A stretch of DNA of 6,117 nucleotides from a bacterium (GTDB taxonomy: Bacteria; Verrucomicrobiota; Verrucomicrobiia; Limisphaerales; UBA11358), in contig JAJXXI010000168.1 in assembly GCA_021781185.1 (NCBI GenBank), forward strand, positions 1 through 6,117. The letters run 5' to 3'. Position numbers and translations under genes: made by a program. Below the pieces are notes generated by a model, which was not told where the DNA came from, ran no database searches, and saw only the letters and a list, made by a program, of their open reading frames with translations. Shown here one piece after another: positions 1-5,643 of this stretch (position 1 is the first letter of the stretch; each line of letters starts with the position of its first letter).

Positions 1-331
1 ACACGGCGACTGCTTGAGGGAAAAAGCTGCGCCGTCAACTCCTGGTCGTCGCGCACAAAATGAAAAGGCCGATGGAACATCCCCATTGCTGCCCAAAGTC
101 AACCGGAGTCATCGAGCTTTTTCTGCACGGCACTTCAAGACGGCGGAACTTGGTTCAGAAAGGTTTGAGAAAAAGAAGGACGGCGCTGACGGCACTTCAG
201 CCACACTGCCATCCTCAACTCACCCAGATTTATGATGGCAATTCGGCCAGAATACGGCACTTCTTATGACGGCACTGCGGCACTTAACAAGTAAATTGCG
301 GCCGCACAAAACTCGATAAGTTACATTCTGT
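1..331. other. Non-coding region upstream of the two-component operon
   Basis: I find no convincing gene here. The two overlapping open frames on the plus strand (14-235 and 60-269) are of low complexity, rich in Arg, Lys, Ser and Pro, and resemble no family I know. The sequence is a mixture of GC-rich and purine-rich stretches, for example a GA-rich run around 163-181. It contains scattered copies of a CGGCACTT-type word, described separately. The region grades into AT-rich promoter sequence from about 300. It may be the end of an intergenic spacer whose upstream gene lies outside the window. Confidence 0.6.
127..285 (+). repeat. Cluster of short dispersed ACGGCACTTC repeats
   Basis: The 10-mer ACGGCACTTC occurs exactly at 127-136, 189-198 and 254-263. 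Shortened copies follow at 269-276 (ACGGCACT) and 277-285 (GCGGCACTT). Two weaker copies, ACGGCAC at 405-411 and GGCACT at 419-424, lie inside the leader. All copies are on the same strand. Successive starts are 62, 65, 15 and about 8 bp apart, so this is neither a regular tandem array nor a CRISPR. The copies sit just upstream of the promoter. They could be regulator-binding sites or a decayed repeat family; the sequence alone does not decide. Confidence 0.5.
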
Positions 332-360
332 TTGACGGATTATACTGGTATCTTTAAAAT
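332..360 (+). promoter_or_regulatory. Sigma70-type promoter for the two-component operon
   Basis: A TTGACG -35 box (332-337) is separated by 17 bp from a TAAAAT -10 box (355-360). Each box matches the consensus at five of six positions and the spacing is optimal. The -10 box lies within the perfect 12-bp palindrome TTAAAATTTTAA (354-365). ATTTTA recurs at 359-364 and 374-379, 15 bp apart. The start of transcription would be near 367, leaving a leader of about 240 nt before the response regulator. A competing -10-like TATACT (341-346) has no well-spaced -35. The palindrome over the -10 could be an operator, but that is inference. Confidence 0.6.
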
Positions 361-366
361 TTTAAC

Positions 367-608
367 GATAGCGATTTTAGCCCTCGAAGACGGTTCGGTT
401 TTTCACGGCACAGTTTTTGGCACTAGGACGTCCGCCTGCCGGTGAAGTTTGTTTCAACACTTTCATGACGGGCTACCATCCCGAGGGGGCCCACCGGGAC
501 CGCGTGATGCCATGCCGCTTGCGAAAAGTCGGTGCGGTTTCATGAGCCGATACAGCAGGCGCAGCACGGAATTGCAGTCAAAAGTTCCTCAGCCAGCAGG
601 TTCGCAAC
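367..608 (+). other. Long 5' leader of the response-regulator gene
   Basis: About 240 nt separate the predicted transcription start from the ATG at 609. No known riboswitch or RNA family is recognisable to me. A short hairpin (CGAA, loop GACGG, TTCG, then GGTTTTT) lies near 385-403. It is too weak to call a terminator, although attenuation is conceivable. The only Shine-Dalgarno-like element for the gene is CAGG (597-600), eight bases before the ATG, so initiation may be modest. The 73-residue frame at 449-670 overlaps the true gene and looks spurious. Confidence 0.4.
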
Positions 609-1283
609 ATGAAAACCTTGGTAATCGAAGACGAAAAAAAGATCGCTTCCTTCGTCCGCAAAGGACTTGAGGCCCAGGGCTTTGTTGTTGATGTGTCGCT
701 CAACGGCGACGAAGGGTTTGCCCTGGCCACTTCGCGGCCCTATGACGTGGCCATTCTCGACATCATGCTGCCGGGCAAGGACGGCTTGAGCATCTTGCGG
801 AACTTGCGCGACCGGAAAATCTCGCTGCCGGTCATCCTTCTCACGGCGCGCAGCGAACTCAACGAGCGGCTGGAAGGATTGAACCTCGGTGCGGATGATT
901 ACCTGACCAAGCCGTTTCACATTGAGGAATTGATCGCCCGTATTCACGCCGTGACCCGCCGTGCGGCGGGCGTGAGCCAAAGCATTCTGGCCGTCGCCGA
1001 CCTGAAGATGAATTTGCTCACGCGGAAGGTGACGCGCGGTGAAGGCGCCATCGAGCTGACGGCGCGGGAATTTTCCCTGCTCGAACATCTGATGCGTTCG
1101 CCGGGCCGCGTGCTGACCCGGGTCGAGATTTGTGAACGGGTGTGGGACTATAATTTTGATCCGGACACGAATCTCGTGGACGTTTACATCCAGCGCCTGC
1201 GCAAAAAAGTGGACGATGACGCCCAGCACAAGCTGATCGAGACGATTCGCGGGGTGGGCTATTGCATCAAGGCGGACGCATGA
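609..1283 (+). CDS. OmpR/PhoB-family two-component response regulator
   Basis: This 224-residue cytoplasmic transcription factor has the usual length for the family. An N-terminal receiver domain spans roughly residues 1-115. Its acidic pair is Glu7-Asp8, its phosphoacceptor is Asp51 (in LDIMLPG), its switch Thr is Thr79 and its conserved Lys is Lys101 (in TKPF). A winged-helix DNA-binding domain follows at about 126-222. It shows the expected ELTAREFSLLEHL segment, the TNLVDVYIQRLRKK recognition region and the closing TIRGVGY wing. All residues needed for phosphorylation are present, so it should be functional. The NLVDVYIQRLRKKVDD pattern recalls CusR/CopR-like metal-response regulators, but this subfamily feature is too common to assign a signal. 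The ATG at 609 opens directly on the MKTLVIEDE receiver strand, which supports it as the start. Its stop overlaps the kinase start (ATGA, 1280-1283), so the two are co-translated partners. The 229-residue frame on the opposite strand is a shadow. Confidence 0.95.
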   Translation: MKTLVIEDEKKIASFVRKGLEAQGFVVDVSLNGDEGFALATSRPYDVAILDIMLPGKDGLSILRNLRDRKISLPVILLTARSELNERLEGLNLGADDYLTKPFHIEELIARIHAVTRRAAGVSQSILAVADLKMNLLTRKVTRGEGAIELTAREFSLLEHLMRSPGRVLTRVEICERVWDYNFDPDTNLVDVYIQRLRKKVDDDAQHKLIETIRGVGYCIKADA

Positions 1284-2812
1284 AACCGCTCCCTTCGCGC
1301 CTGAAGATCGCCCTGCTCTCGGCGGGCATTTCCGGCGTGGTGCTGGCGGCCTTCGGGGTGGTGATGTGGGTGCTGATCCATGACCTGCGCCTCCAGGCGG
1401 TGGACCGCGAAATCCGCACGCTGGCTTCGCGTCATCCGGGTCTGTTCGCCGGCTACGGCAATTACGAGCGGCTGAGCAGTTCGCTCGAATTCACCTTTGG
1501 CGAGGACTTCACGAATCACATCATTCTTCGCCTGCTGGACGCCAAAGGCCGCACTCTCTATGTGTCACAGCACTGGCCAAGCGGCATTGATCCGGGAAAA
1601 CTTGACCTGACGCTGGAACCGAATGCGTCAAATCCGCCGCCAGCCAGTGAAGGAACAAATTCCGCTGTCCCCCGACCAATCAGTGGCCCGCGCGGCTCTG
1701 GCATGGGCGGCATGGGGCACGGTTACGGCATGGGACGGGGTGGTCCGCCGCCGGAGGTTCTGTTCACGAAGCCGCCAAAATTTTTCACGGTTCAAACGGC
1801 AACTTCAGCCTGGCGCTTCGGTGTGCTGGGCAGCGACGACGTGACTTTGGTCATCGGTCTGAACCAGCAGGAGGTGGAGCAGGAGTTGAACCGTGTGCGC
1901 AACGCGTTTGTGCTGACCTTGCCGGTGGCGTTGTTTCTCGTCGGGCTGGGCGGCTGGGTGGTGGCCGGGCGGGCGTTGCGTCCGCTGAAATCCATTGCCG
2001 ACACCGCCGAACACGTCACCGCGCGCGGGCTGGACCAGCGTATCTCCAAATCGAGCGAAGATCCGGAAGTGACGCGGTTGATCCAGGTCTTGAACCGGAT
2101 GATGGACCGGCTGGAAACCAGCTTCCGGCAGGCGACCCGCTTCAGTGCCGACGCCTCGCACGAACTGAAGACGCCGCTCGCCATCATGCAGGGCGAACTG
2201 GAAAACGCGCTGCAATCCGCCGCGCCTGGTTCGGCGGAGCAGCAGTTGTTCAGCAATCTTCTGGAAGAAACCCAGCGGCTCAAGACCATCACCCGCAGCC
2301 TCCTGCTGCTGGCACAGGCCGACACGGGGCAGCTCAAGCTCGCGCTCGAAACCTTGGATTTGAGCGCGGAACTGGACGCCATGATCGAGGATGCGCGCGT
2401 GCTGGCCACGGATTTGCGCCTGCGATTTGACGTGCAGTTGCCGCCGCAATTGCGGGTGGAAGCCGACCGGGCGTTGCTGCACACCGCGCTGTTCAACCTC
2501 ATCAGCAACGCGATCAAATATAACGAGCCGGACGGCAAAATCTCCATTCAGGCGAACCCGGCGGACCACAAAACGGTATTAACCATCGGCAACACCGGGC
2601 CGGGCATTCCACCGGGTGACGAAGGGAAAGTGTTTGAACGATTCTATCGCGTTGCCTTGTCCAGCAGCCCGCCCGTGGAAGGAATCGGGCTTGGCCTGAG
2701 TCTCGCCCGGGAAATTGTGAATGCGCACGGCGGGGAATTGCAGTTGACGGAAAACCGGCCAGGCTGGACCTGTTTTCAGGTGACCCTCAAGCCGATGCCG
2801 GGAAGTGGATGA
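1280..2812 (+). CDS. HAMP-containing sensor histidine kinase
   Basis: This inner-membrane sensor kinase of 510 residues is the cognate partner of the preceding regulator. TM1 is at about 10-33, an extracytoplasmic sensor domain at about 35-206, TM2 at about 208-229 and HAMP at about 230-283. The HisKA domain has phosphoacceptor His294 in SHELKTP. The HATPase_c domain has an N box (Asn406 and Asn410), a G1 box NTGPGIP (438-444), an F box FERFYR (452-457) and a G2 box GIGLGL (468-473). G1 has Asn438 where Asp is usual; this substitution also occurs in active kinases. The sensor domain is unusual in carrying a Pro-rich linker and the Met/His/Gly-rich tract GMGGMGHGYGMGRGG (141-155), which might bind metal. 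I chose ATG 1280 over TTG 1262 because AAGG (1269-1272) sits seven bases upstream and the ATGA overlap is classic coupling. The architecture resembles CusS/QseC-like kinases, but the ligand is unknown. Confidence 0.94.
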   Translation: MKPLPSRLKIALLSAGISGVVLAAFGVVMWVLIHDLRLQAVDREIRTLASRHPGLFAGYGNYERLSSSLEFTFGEDFTNHIILRLLDAKGRTLYVSQHWPSGIDPGKLDLTLEPNASNPPPASEGTNSAVPRPISGPRGSGMGGMGHGYGMGRGGPPPEVLFTKPPKFFTVQTATSAWRFGVLGSDDVTLVIGLNQQEVEQELNRVRNAFVLTLPVALFLVGLGGWVVAGRALRPLKSIADTAEHVTARGLDQRISKSSEDPEVTRLIQVLNRMMDRLETSFRQATRFSADASHELKTPLAIMQGELENALQSAAPGSAEQQLFSNLLEETQRLKTITRSLLLLAQADTGQLKLALETLDLSAELDAMIEDARVLATDLRLRFDVQLPPQLRVEADRALLHTALFNLISNAIKYNEPDGKISIQANPADHKTVLTIGNTGPGIPPGDEGKVFERFYRVALSSSPPVEGIGLGLSLAREIVNAHGGELQLTENRPGWTCFQVTLKPMPGSG

Positions 2813-2965
2813 AAGGGCGTATGATTCGGCCATGCTGCGCAACACGGTTCGGTAAAGGGTAAGAATTTCAAGGGTTCGATGCTGTTTCCATCCGGCACGG
2901 TTGACGCCGGACTGCTTCAGATTTTTCCCGTCGCAGGCTGGGCAATAGAGACCAATGCGGGGCTG

Positions 2966-3003
2966 CAGAATTGGGAAATAGTGGGAACTGTTTCCCAATT
3001 CTG
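2966..3003. repeat. 17-bp inverted repeat with GGGA tetraloop (possible terminator)
   Basis: The arms CAGAATTGGGAAA (2966-2978) and TTTCCCAATTCTG (2991-3003) are perfectly complementary over 13 bp. The stem continues inward through 2979-2982 with 2987-2990 (one U-G wobble, then three Watson-Crick pairs). It closes on a GGGA loop at 2983-2986, which fits the stable GNRA class. It lies about 150 bp past the kinase stop, between convergent genes, where a bidirectional transcription barrier would be useful. No T-tract follows the stem on either strand, so it is not a textbook intrinsic terminator. An mRNA 3'-end-stabilising structure, an operator or a mobile repeat are alternatives. Confidence 0.6.
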
Positions 3004-3113
3004 AATGAGGGATTTTGCCGGCAGCAGATGATTTGAGCCGGGTTTCCTTAGTTTACAAGCATTTTCTCACGCCCAGCTTCGCTGGCATGGGCTGTGCATG
3101 AGAACTGGCAGAC

Positions 3114-3136
3114 GGGCGGCAAATTGAATGCCGCCC
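3114..3136. repeat. GC-rich 8-bp hairpin in the convergent spacer
   Basis: GGGCGGCA (3114-3121) pairs perfectly with TGCCGCCC (3129-3136) around a seven-base loop. No T-run follows it on either strand. It lies four bases before the ATG of the doubtful small ORF at 3141, where it would occlude any ribosome-binding site. That argues against translation of that ORF. It could help terminate or stabilise one of the convergent transcripts. Confidence 0.45.
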
Positions 3137-3140
3137 ATCC

Positions 3141-3425
3141 ATGACGGAAACCAAAACGATCGGCGGTCATAAACCAGTTATGAGCACCGCGAATTCAAAC
3201 CCAGCCGCAAGGGTGACCTGCGAGGAGTCGCTTCAGCAATGGCTGCGGCTTGGGGCTGGCAGCCTGCCCGGAGAATTTCTGCGATTGCAGGGCTTGATTC
3301 CGGAGGAATTGGTGGCCTTGGGACTGTTGCGAGTCGGGCCTGGGCGCTGGTCGGATTTCTATGTTGCTGGTCCGGTTCTTCGGCACTCCTCCGGGCTCAA
3401 CCAGCAAACCAGGGTTCGTGCGTGA
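3141..3425 (+). CDS. Doubtful small hypothetical protein (94 aa)
   Basis: I do not recognise this frame. The translated product is soluble-looking, with no signal peptide or membrane segment. Its middle (about residues 28-80) reads like ordinary globular protein, with a Leu-rich segment followed by LLRVGPGRWSDFYVAG. Against it being a gene, no Shine-Dalgarno sequence precedes the ATG and a GC-rich hairpin ends four bases upstream. The frame also stops only 36 bp from the end of the convergent propeller gene. It could be a gene remnant or a chance frame in GC-rich DNA. Confidence 0.2.
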   Translation: MTETKTIGGHKPVMSTANSNPAARVTCEESLQQWLRLGAGSLPGEFLRLQGLIPEELVALGLLRVGPGRWSDFYVAGPVLRHSSGLNQQTRVRA

Positions 3426-3461
3426 GTTGGGACCGCCGGGGCAAGCGCTGCGCCGCGCCGC

Positions 3462-5633
3462 TCAACGCAGACGATTTGCACGGTAGAACTGATTGGGCGG
3501 CGAATTCGGGCCGTTGTCCTCCACATAAAGCAACGTGCCTGAGCTGTCGAGGAATTCAAGGAGCGCACCGTCTGTCCACGTCAGCAGATCGTCGCTGGAC
3601 TGCAGGCGAAACTGCTGGTCGGTTGCGCCGGTGAAGAGAAAGACGTTCATTCCCGAGGCGCGGTTGAAGCTCGCCACGCGGATGGGCGTCGGGTCTGGAA
3701 CCAACTGACTGCGCAGGATCACACCTTCACTGCCCACCGTCACAAGCTGCCCGTTGTAAATGGAAATGCCATAAAGCGATTTCTTCGTGAGCGTGCCGTA
3801 ATTGACCCAATTGGTCGCGTCCGGGCTGCCCAGCACCGTGCCCTGGTTGCCGACAACGAACCAGGCGTCCTCGACGAAGTCCGCCGCGTTGAGCCACGCG
3901 GTGGTGCCGCTCGCATTGGGTTGCCATTGTGTTCCATCGGTGCTGGTCAAAAGACAGCCGTTCTGGCCGACGGCAACCAGACGATCATTCAGCCAGCGCA
4001 CTTGGCTCAGCCAGTTGGTCGTGCCGGAAACGCTGGCGGTCCAGTTCGAGCCGTGGTTGCTGCTGGTGAGAATGACGCCGTTCTCGCCCACGGAGACGAG
4101 TCCGCCCGGAAAGGCGGCCACGCTCATCAAAAAAGCGCTTGTTGGCGTGGTCCGACTGGTCCAGTTCGTGCCATCCGGGCTGGTTAGAATCGTCCCGTTG
4201 CCGCCCGTCAGGATAAATTGTGAGCCGTCGTAGCAGACGCCCTGGAGATCGTTCACAGTTGGCCGTGGTGAAAGTTCATTCCAAAGAAACACGTTCGTCC
4301 CCCAAAGAATCGTGCCCTGCGTGCCAACGGCCAGGAGGAGATTCGAACTGCCGCCGACGCCAAGCAAAACCGAGTTCGTGACCGCAGATGGCATCAGTTC
4401 CATATCCCAATCCACGCCATTGGGACTGCTGAGAATCGTTCCGCAATCGCCCACCGCCAGATAATGGGTCGGTGTCCGCGTTACGGACCAGAGCCAGGAG
4501 CGCACGGAGTCCGAGGCCGGTTGCCACTGCACGCCGCCGTTGGTTCTCACGCCTTCGACGTTCAGGCCCGTGCGCCCGGACAACAGGTAAAAGTTGCCGT
4601 AGTAGAGAGCGGAGTAATAGGTCCATTCCGGTGCGGGGGCTGTCAGCGTGGCGGGCAACTGGCTCGCCCAAGCGCTGCCGTTCTCAGAAAGACGGACTTC
4701 GAGATTGCCGTCCGCAACGTGCGAGTCTTTCGCCCCGGCCGCGCCATACAGGTGGTTGGTTGCGCCAGAGGCTGCAACGGACCAGTTGCCGCCATTGGAA
4801 CTGGTCAGCATCGTGCCGCCATCACCCACGGCCAGGAAATGATCCCCCATCCACGACACCCGGTTCAGATTGTTTGTGGTGATCGTGGGCTTGGTCTGCC
4901 AATTGGTGCCGCTGCCGCTGGTGATGATCAAGCCATCTTCACCCACCGCGACGAAACTGTTGCCCCCATACGCCACGCTGCGCAGCCATTTGGTGAATTG
5001 CAGCCCGCCCACGCGCTGCCAGTTGACGGCGTTGGTGCTGGTGTAGATCGCCGCGTTGTCGCCGACAGCCACGAGGAGACTGGACGATGCCGCCACGCTT
5101 TCAAGCCAGTCCGAAGTGCCCAACGCCAAGCCGTGAAAATTCCACGGATCATCGGCAAACATGACCGTTCCTGCCTCGCCGGTGATGACCAGCCGGCCGT
5201 TGAAAAACGTGACGCCCCGCAGCGCCGCCGTGGTGTAAGTGTCGCGTGGCGACCACACCTGCCAATCGTCGCTCAAATAAATCTGACCGCGCTCGCCGAC
5301 TTGCACGGTCAGAGCTTCATTAGCGGCCTGATCCACAATGTTGGCTCCGTGAGGTGAGGGGTTTGACCATCGCCAAAGCGGCGGAATGTTGACGGCAGCG
5401 GCGTGACCGGTGAGTAAAACAAATGCGGTCAGGACAATGAGATTGCCGAATTGTCTCAGGCTTCGGAAGAACCTCAGTCCGCCCGGCACCTGACCGGGGA
5501 CCGGACAAGTCATTCGGCCATCCTGTGGGGATTCGCTTTCGGCTTCGGCGGAAGCAGTCAAGTTCAAATGAATCTCAAATCTGACCGTGCCCTTTTTCGA
5601 CACCGGTATTTTAAGAACAGGTTTTTCACACAT
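3462..5633 (-). CDS. Exported Ycf48/Asp-box-like beta-propeller protein
   Basis: This 723-residue exported protein is of unknown function. A signal peptide is visible, with basic residues around 54-60, the hydrophobic core NLIVLTAFVLLTG (64-76) and an AAA signal-peptidase site (78-80). Fourteen repeats of 39-44 residues follow, with the pattern VG.nGtilTS.dGtnW. Their conserved glycines are at 113, 152, 191, 231, 270, 309, 353, 395, 437, 477, 516, 556, 595 and 634. Many carry an Asp-box (TSPDGTNW, TSTDGTQW). Repeats 6 and 7 are degenerate and the last is a half repeat. The C-terminal module (about 650-723) contains FRLQSSDDLLTW and QFYRAN, as in secreted verrucomicrobial proteins. Ycf48 aids photosystem II assembly, but nothing here is photosynthetic, so only the fold is inferred. 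The ATG at 5633 has GAGG six bases upstream and overlaps the kinase stop. An alternative ATG at 5513 (residue 41) has AGGA seven bases upstream and gives a more normal signal peptide. Confidence 0.88.
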   Translation of the reverse strand: MCEKPVLKIPVSKKGTVRFEIHLNLTASAEAESESPQDGRMTCPVPGQVPGGLRFFRSLRQFGNLIVLTAFVLLTGHAAAVNIPPLWRWSNPSPHGANIVDQAANEALTVQVGERGQIYLSDDWQVWSPRDTYTTAALRGVTFFNGRLVITGEAGTVMFADDPWNFHGLALGTSDWLESVAASSSLLVAVGDNAAIYTSTNAVNWQRVGGLQFTKWLRSVAYGGNSFVAVGEDGLIITSGSGTNWQTKPTITTNNLNRVSWMGDHFLAVGDGGTMLTSSNGGNWSVAASGATNHLYGAAGAKDSHVADGNLEVRLSENGSAWASQLPATLTAPAPEWTYYSALYYGNFYLLSGRTGLNVEGVRTNGGVQWQPASDSVRSWLWSVTRTPTHYLAVGDCGTILSSPNGVDWDMELMPSAVTNSVLLGVGGSSNLLLAVGTQGTILWGTNVFLWNELSPRPTVNDLQGVCYDGSQFILTGGNGTILTSPDGTNWTSRTTPTSAFLMSVAAFPGGLVSVGENGVILTSSNHGSNWTASVSGTTNWLSQVRWLNDRLVAVGQNGCLLTSTDGTQWQPNASGTTAWLNAADFVEDAWFVVGNQGTVLGSPDATNWVNYGTLTKKSLYGISIYNGQLVTVGSEGVILRSQLVPDPTPIRVASFNRASGMNVFLFTGATDQQFRLQSSDDLLTWTDGALLEFLDSSGTLLYVEDNGPNSPPNQFYRANRLR
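3705..5315 (-). repeat. Fourteen tandem propeller-blade repeats (protein level)
   Basis: Residues about 107-643 of the propeller protein comprise the fourteen blade motifs. Spacing between the conserved glycines is 39 or 40 residues, except for 44, 42 and 42 around repeats 6-8. The wider spacing falls at the midpoint, as expected for a junction between two seven-bladed propellers. The stretch before repeat 1 (about 87-109, beginning WRWSNPSP) resembles the second half of a blade. It could complete the truncated repeat 14 in a velcro closure. Confidence 0.75.
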
Positions 5634-5643
5634 AAGACACCTC
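5626..5643 (-). promoter_or_regulatory. Coupled stop/start and ribosome-binding site
   Basis: On the minus strand the sequence reads GAGGTGTCTTATGTGTGA. A strong GAGG Shine-Dalgarno (5643-5640) sits six bases before the propeller ATG (5633-5631), and the kinase TGA (5628-5626) lies inside the first codons. The 8-bp overlap implies one transcript and probable translational coupling. Confidence 0.7.

Larger units (their letters stand above)
2813..3461. other. Convergent intergenic region
   Basis: This 649-bp gap separates the end of the plus-strand kinase from the end of the minus-strand propeller gene. It holds two strong inverted repeats (2966-3003 and 3114-3136), a weaker one (TCCGGC at 2891-2896 with GCCGGA at 2906-2911), a short CCAGC-TTC-GCTGG hairpin at 3073-3085, and a doubtful 94-codon frame (3141-3425). 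On the minus strand around 2860-2950, a frame open from 2998 back into the kinase gene encodes a CPAC...SGVNRAG stretch. It faintly resembles a transposase zinc ribbon but lacks a second cysteine pair. I see no RNA gene. Confidence 0.6.

Noticed and set aside
127..285. CRISPR array
   Set aside because: The repeated word is only 8-10 bp, the spacing is irregular, and no cas gene is present.
385..403. Intrinsic terminator or attenuator in the leader (CGAA-GACGG-TTCG then GGTTTTT)
   Set aside because: The stem is only four to five pairs with a U-G closing pair, too weak to support the call.
416..436. Sigma54-like TGGCAC element in the leader
   Set aside because: No TTGC-type -12 element follows at the required spacing, and the sigma70 promoter upstream is better.
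540..1229. 229-codon open frame on the minus strand over the response regulator
   Set aside because: It is antisense to a clear, fully conserved regulator gene, and its product resembles no family I know. It is a typical shadow frame in GC-rich coding DNA.
1262..1279. Upstream TTG start for the kinase
   Set aside because: ATG 1280 has AAGG seven bases upstream and the usual ATGA overlap. The TTG would add six residues with no better ribosome site.
1792..2569. Two long minus-strand frames (251 and 254 codons) over the kinase
   Set aside because: Both are antisense to the conserved HAMP, HisKA and ATPase domains and have biased, low-complexity composition (Ser/Arg-rich or Gln/Arg/His-rich).
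4464..5357. 297-codon plus-strand frame opposite the propeller gene
   Set aside because: It is antisense to the repeat-encoding region and shows no domain. Its length follows from the absence of stops opposite a repetitive GC-rich gene.
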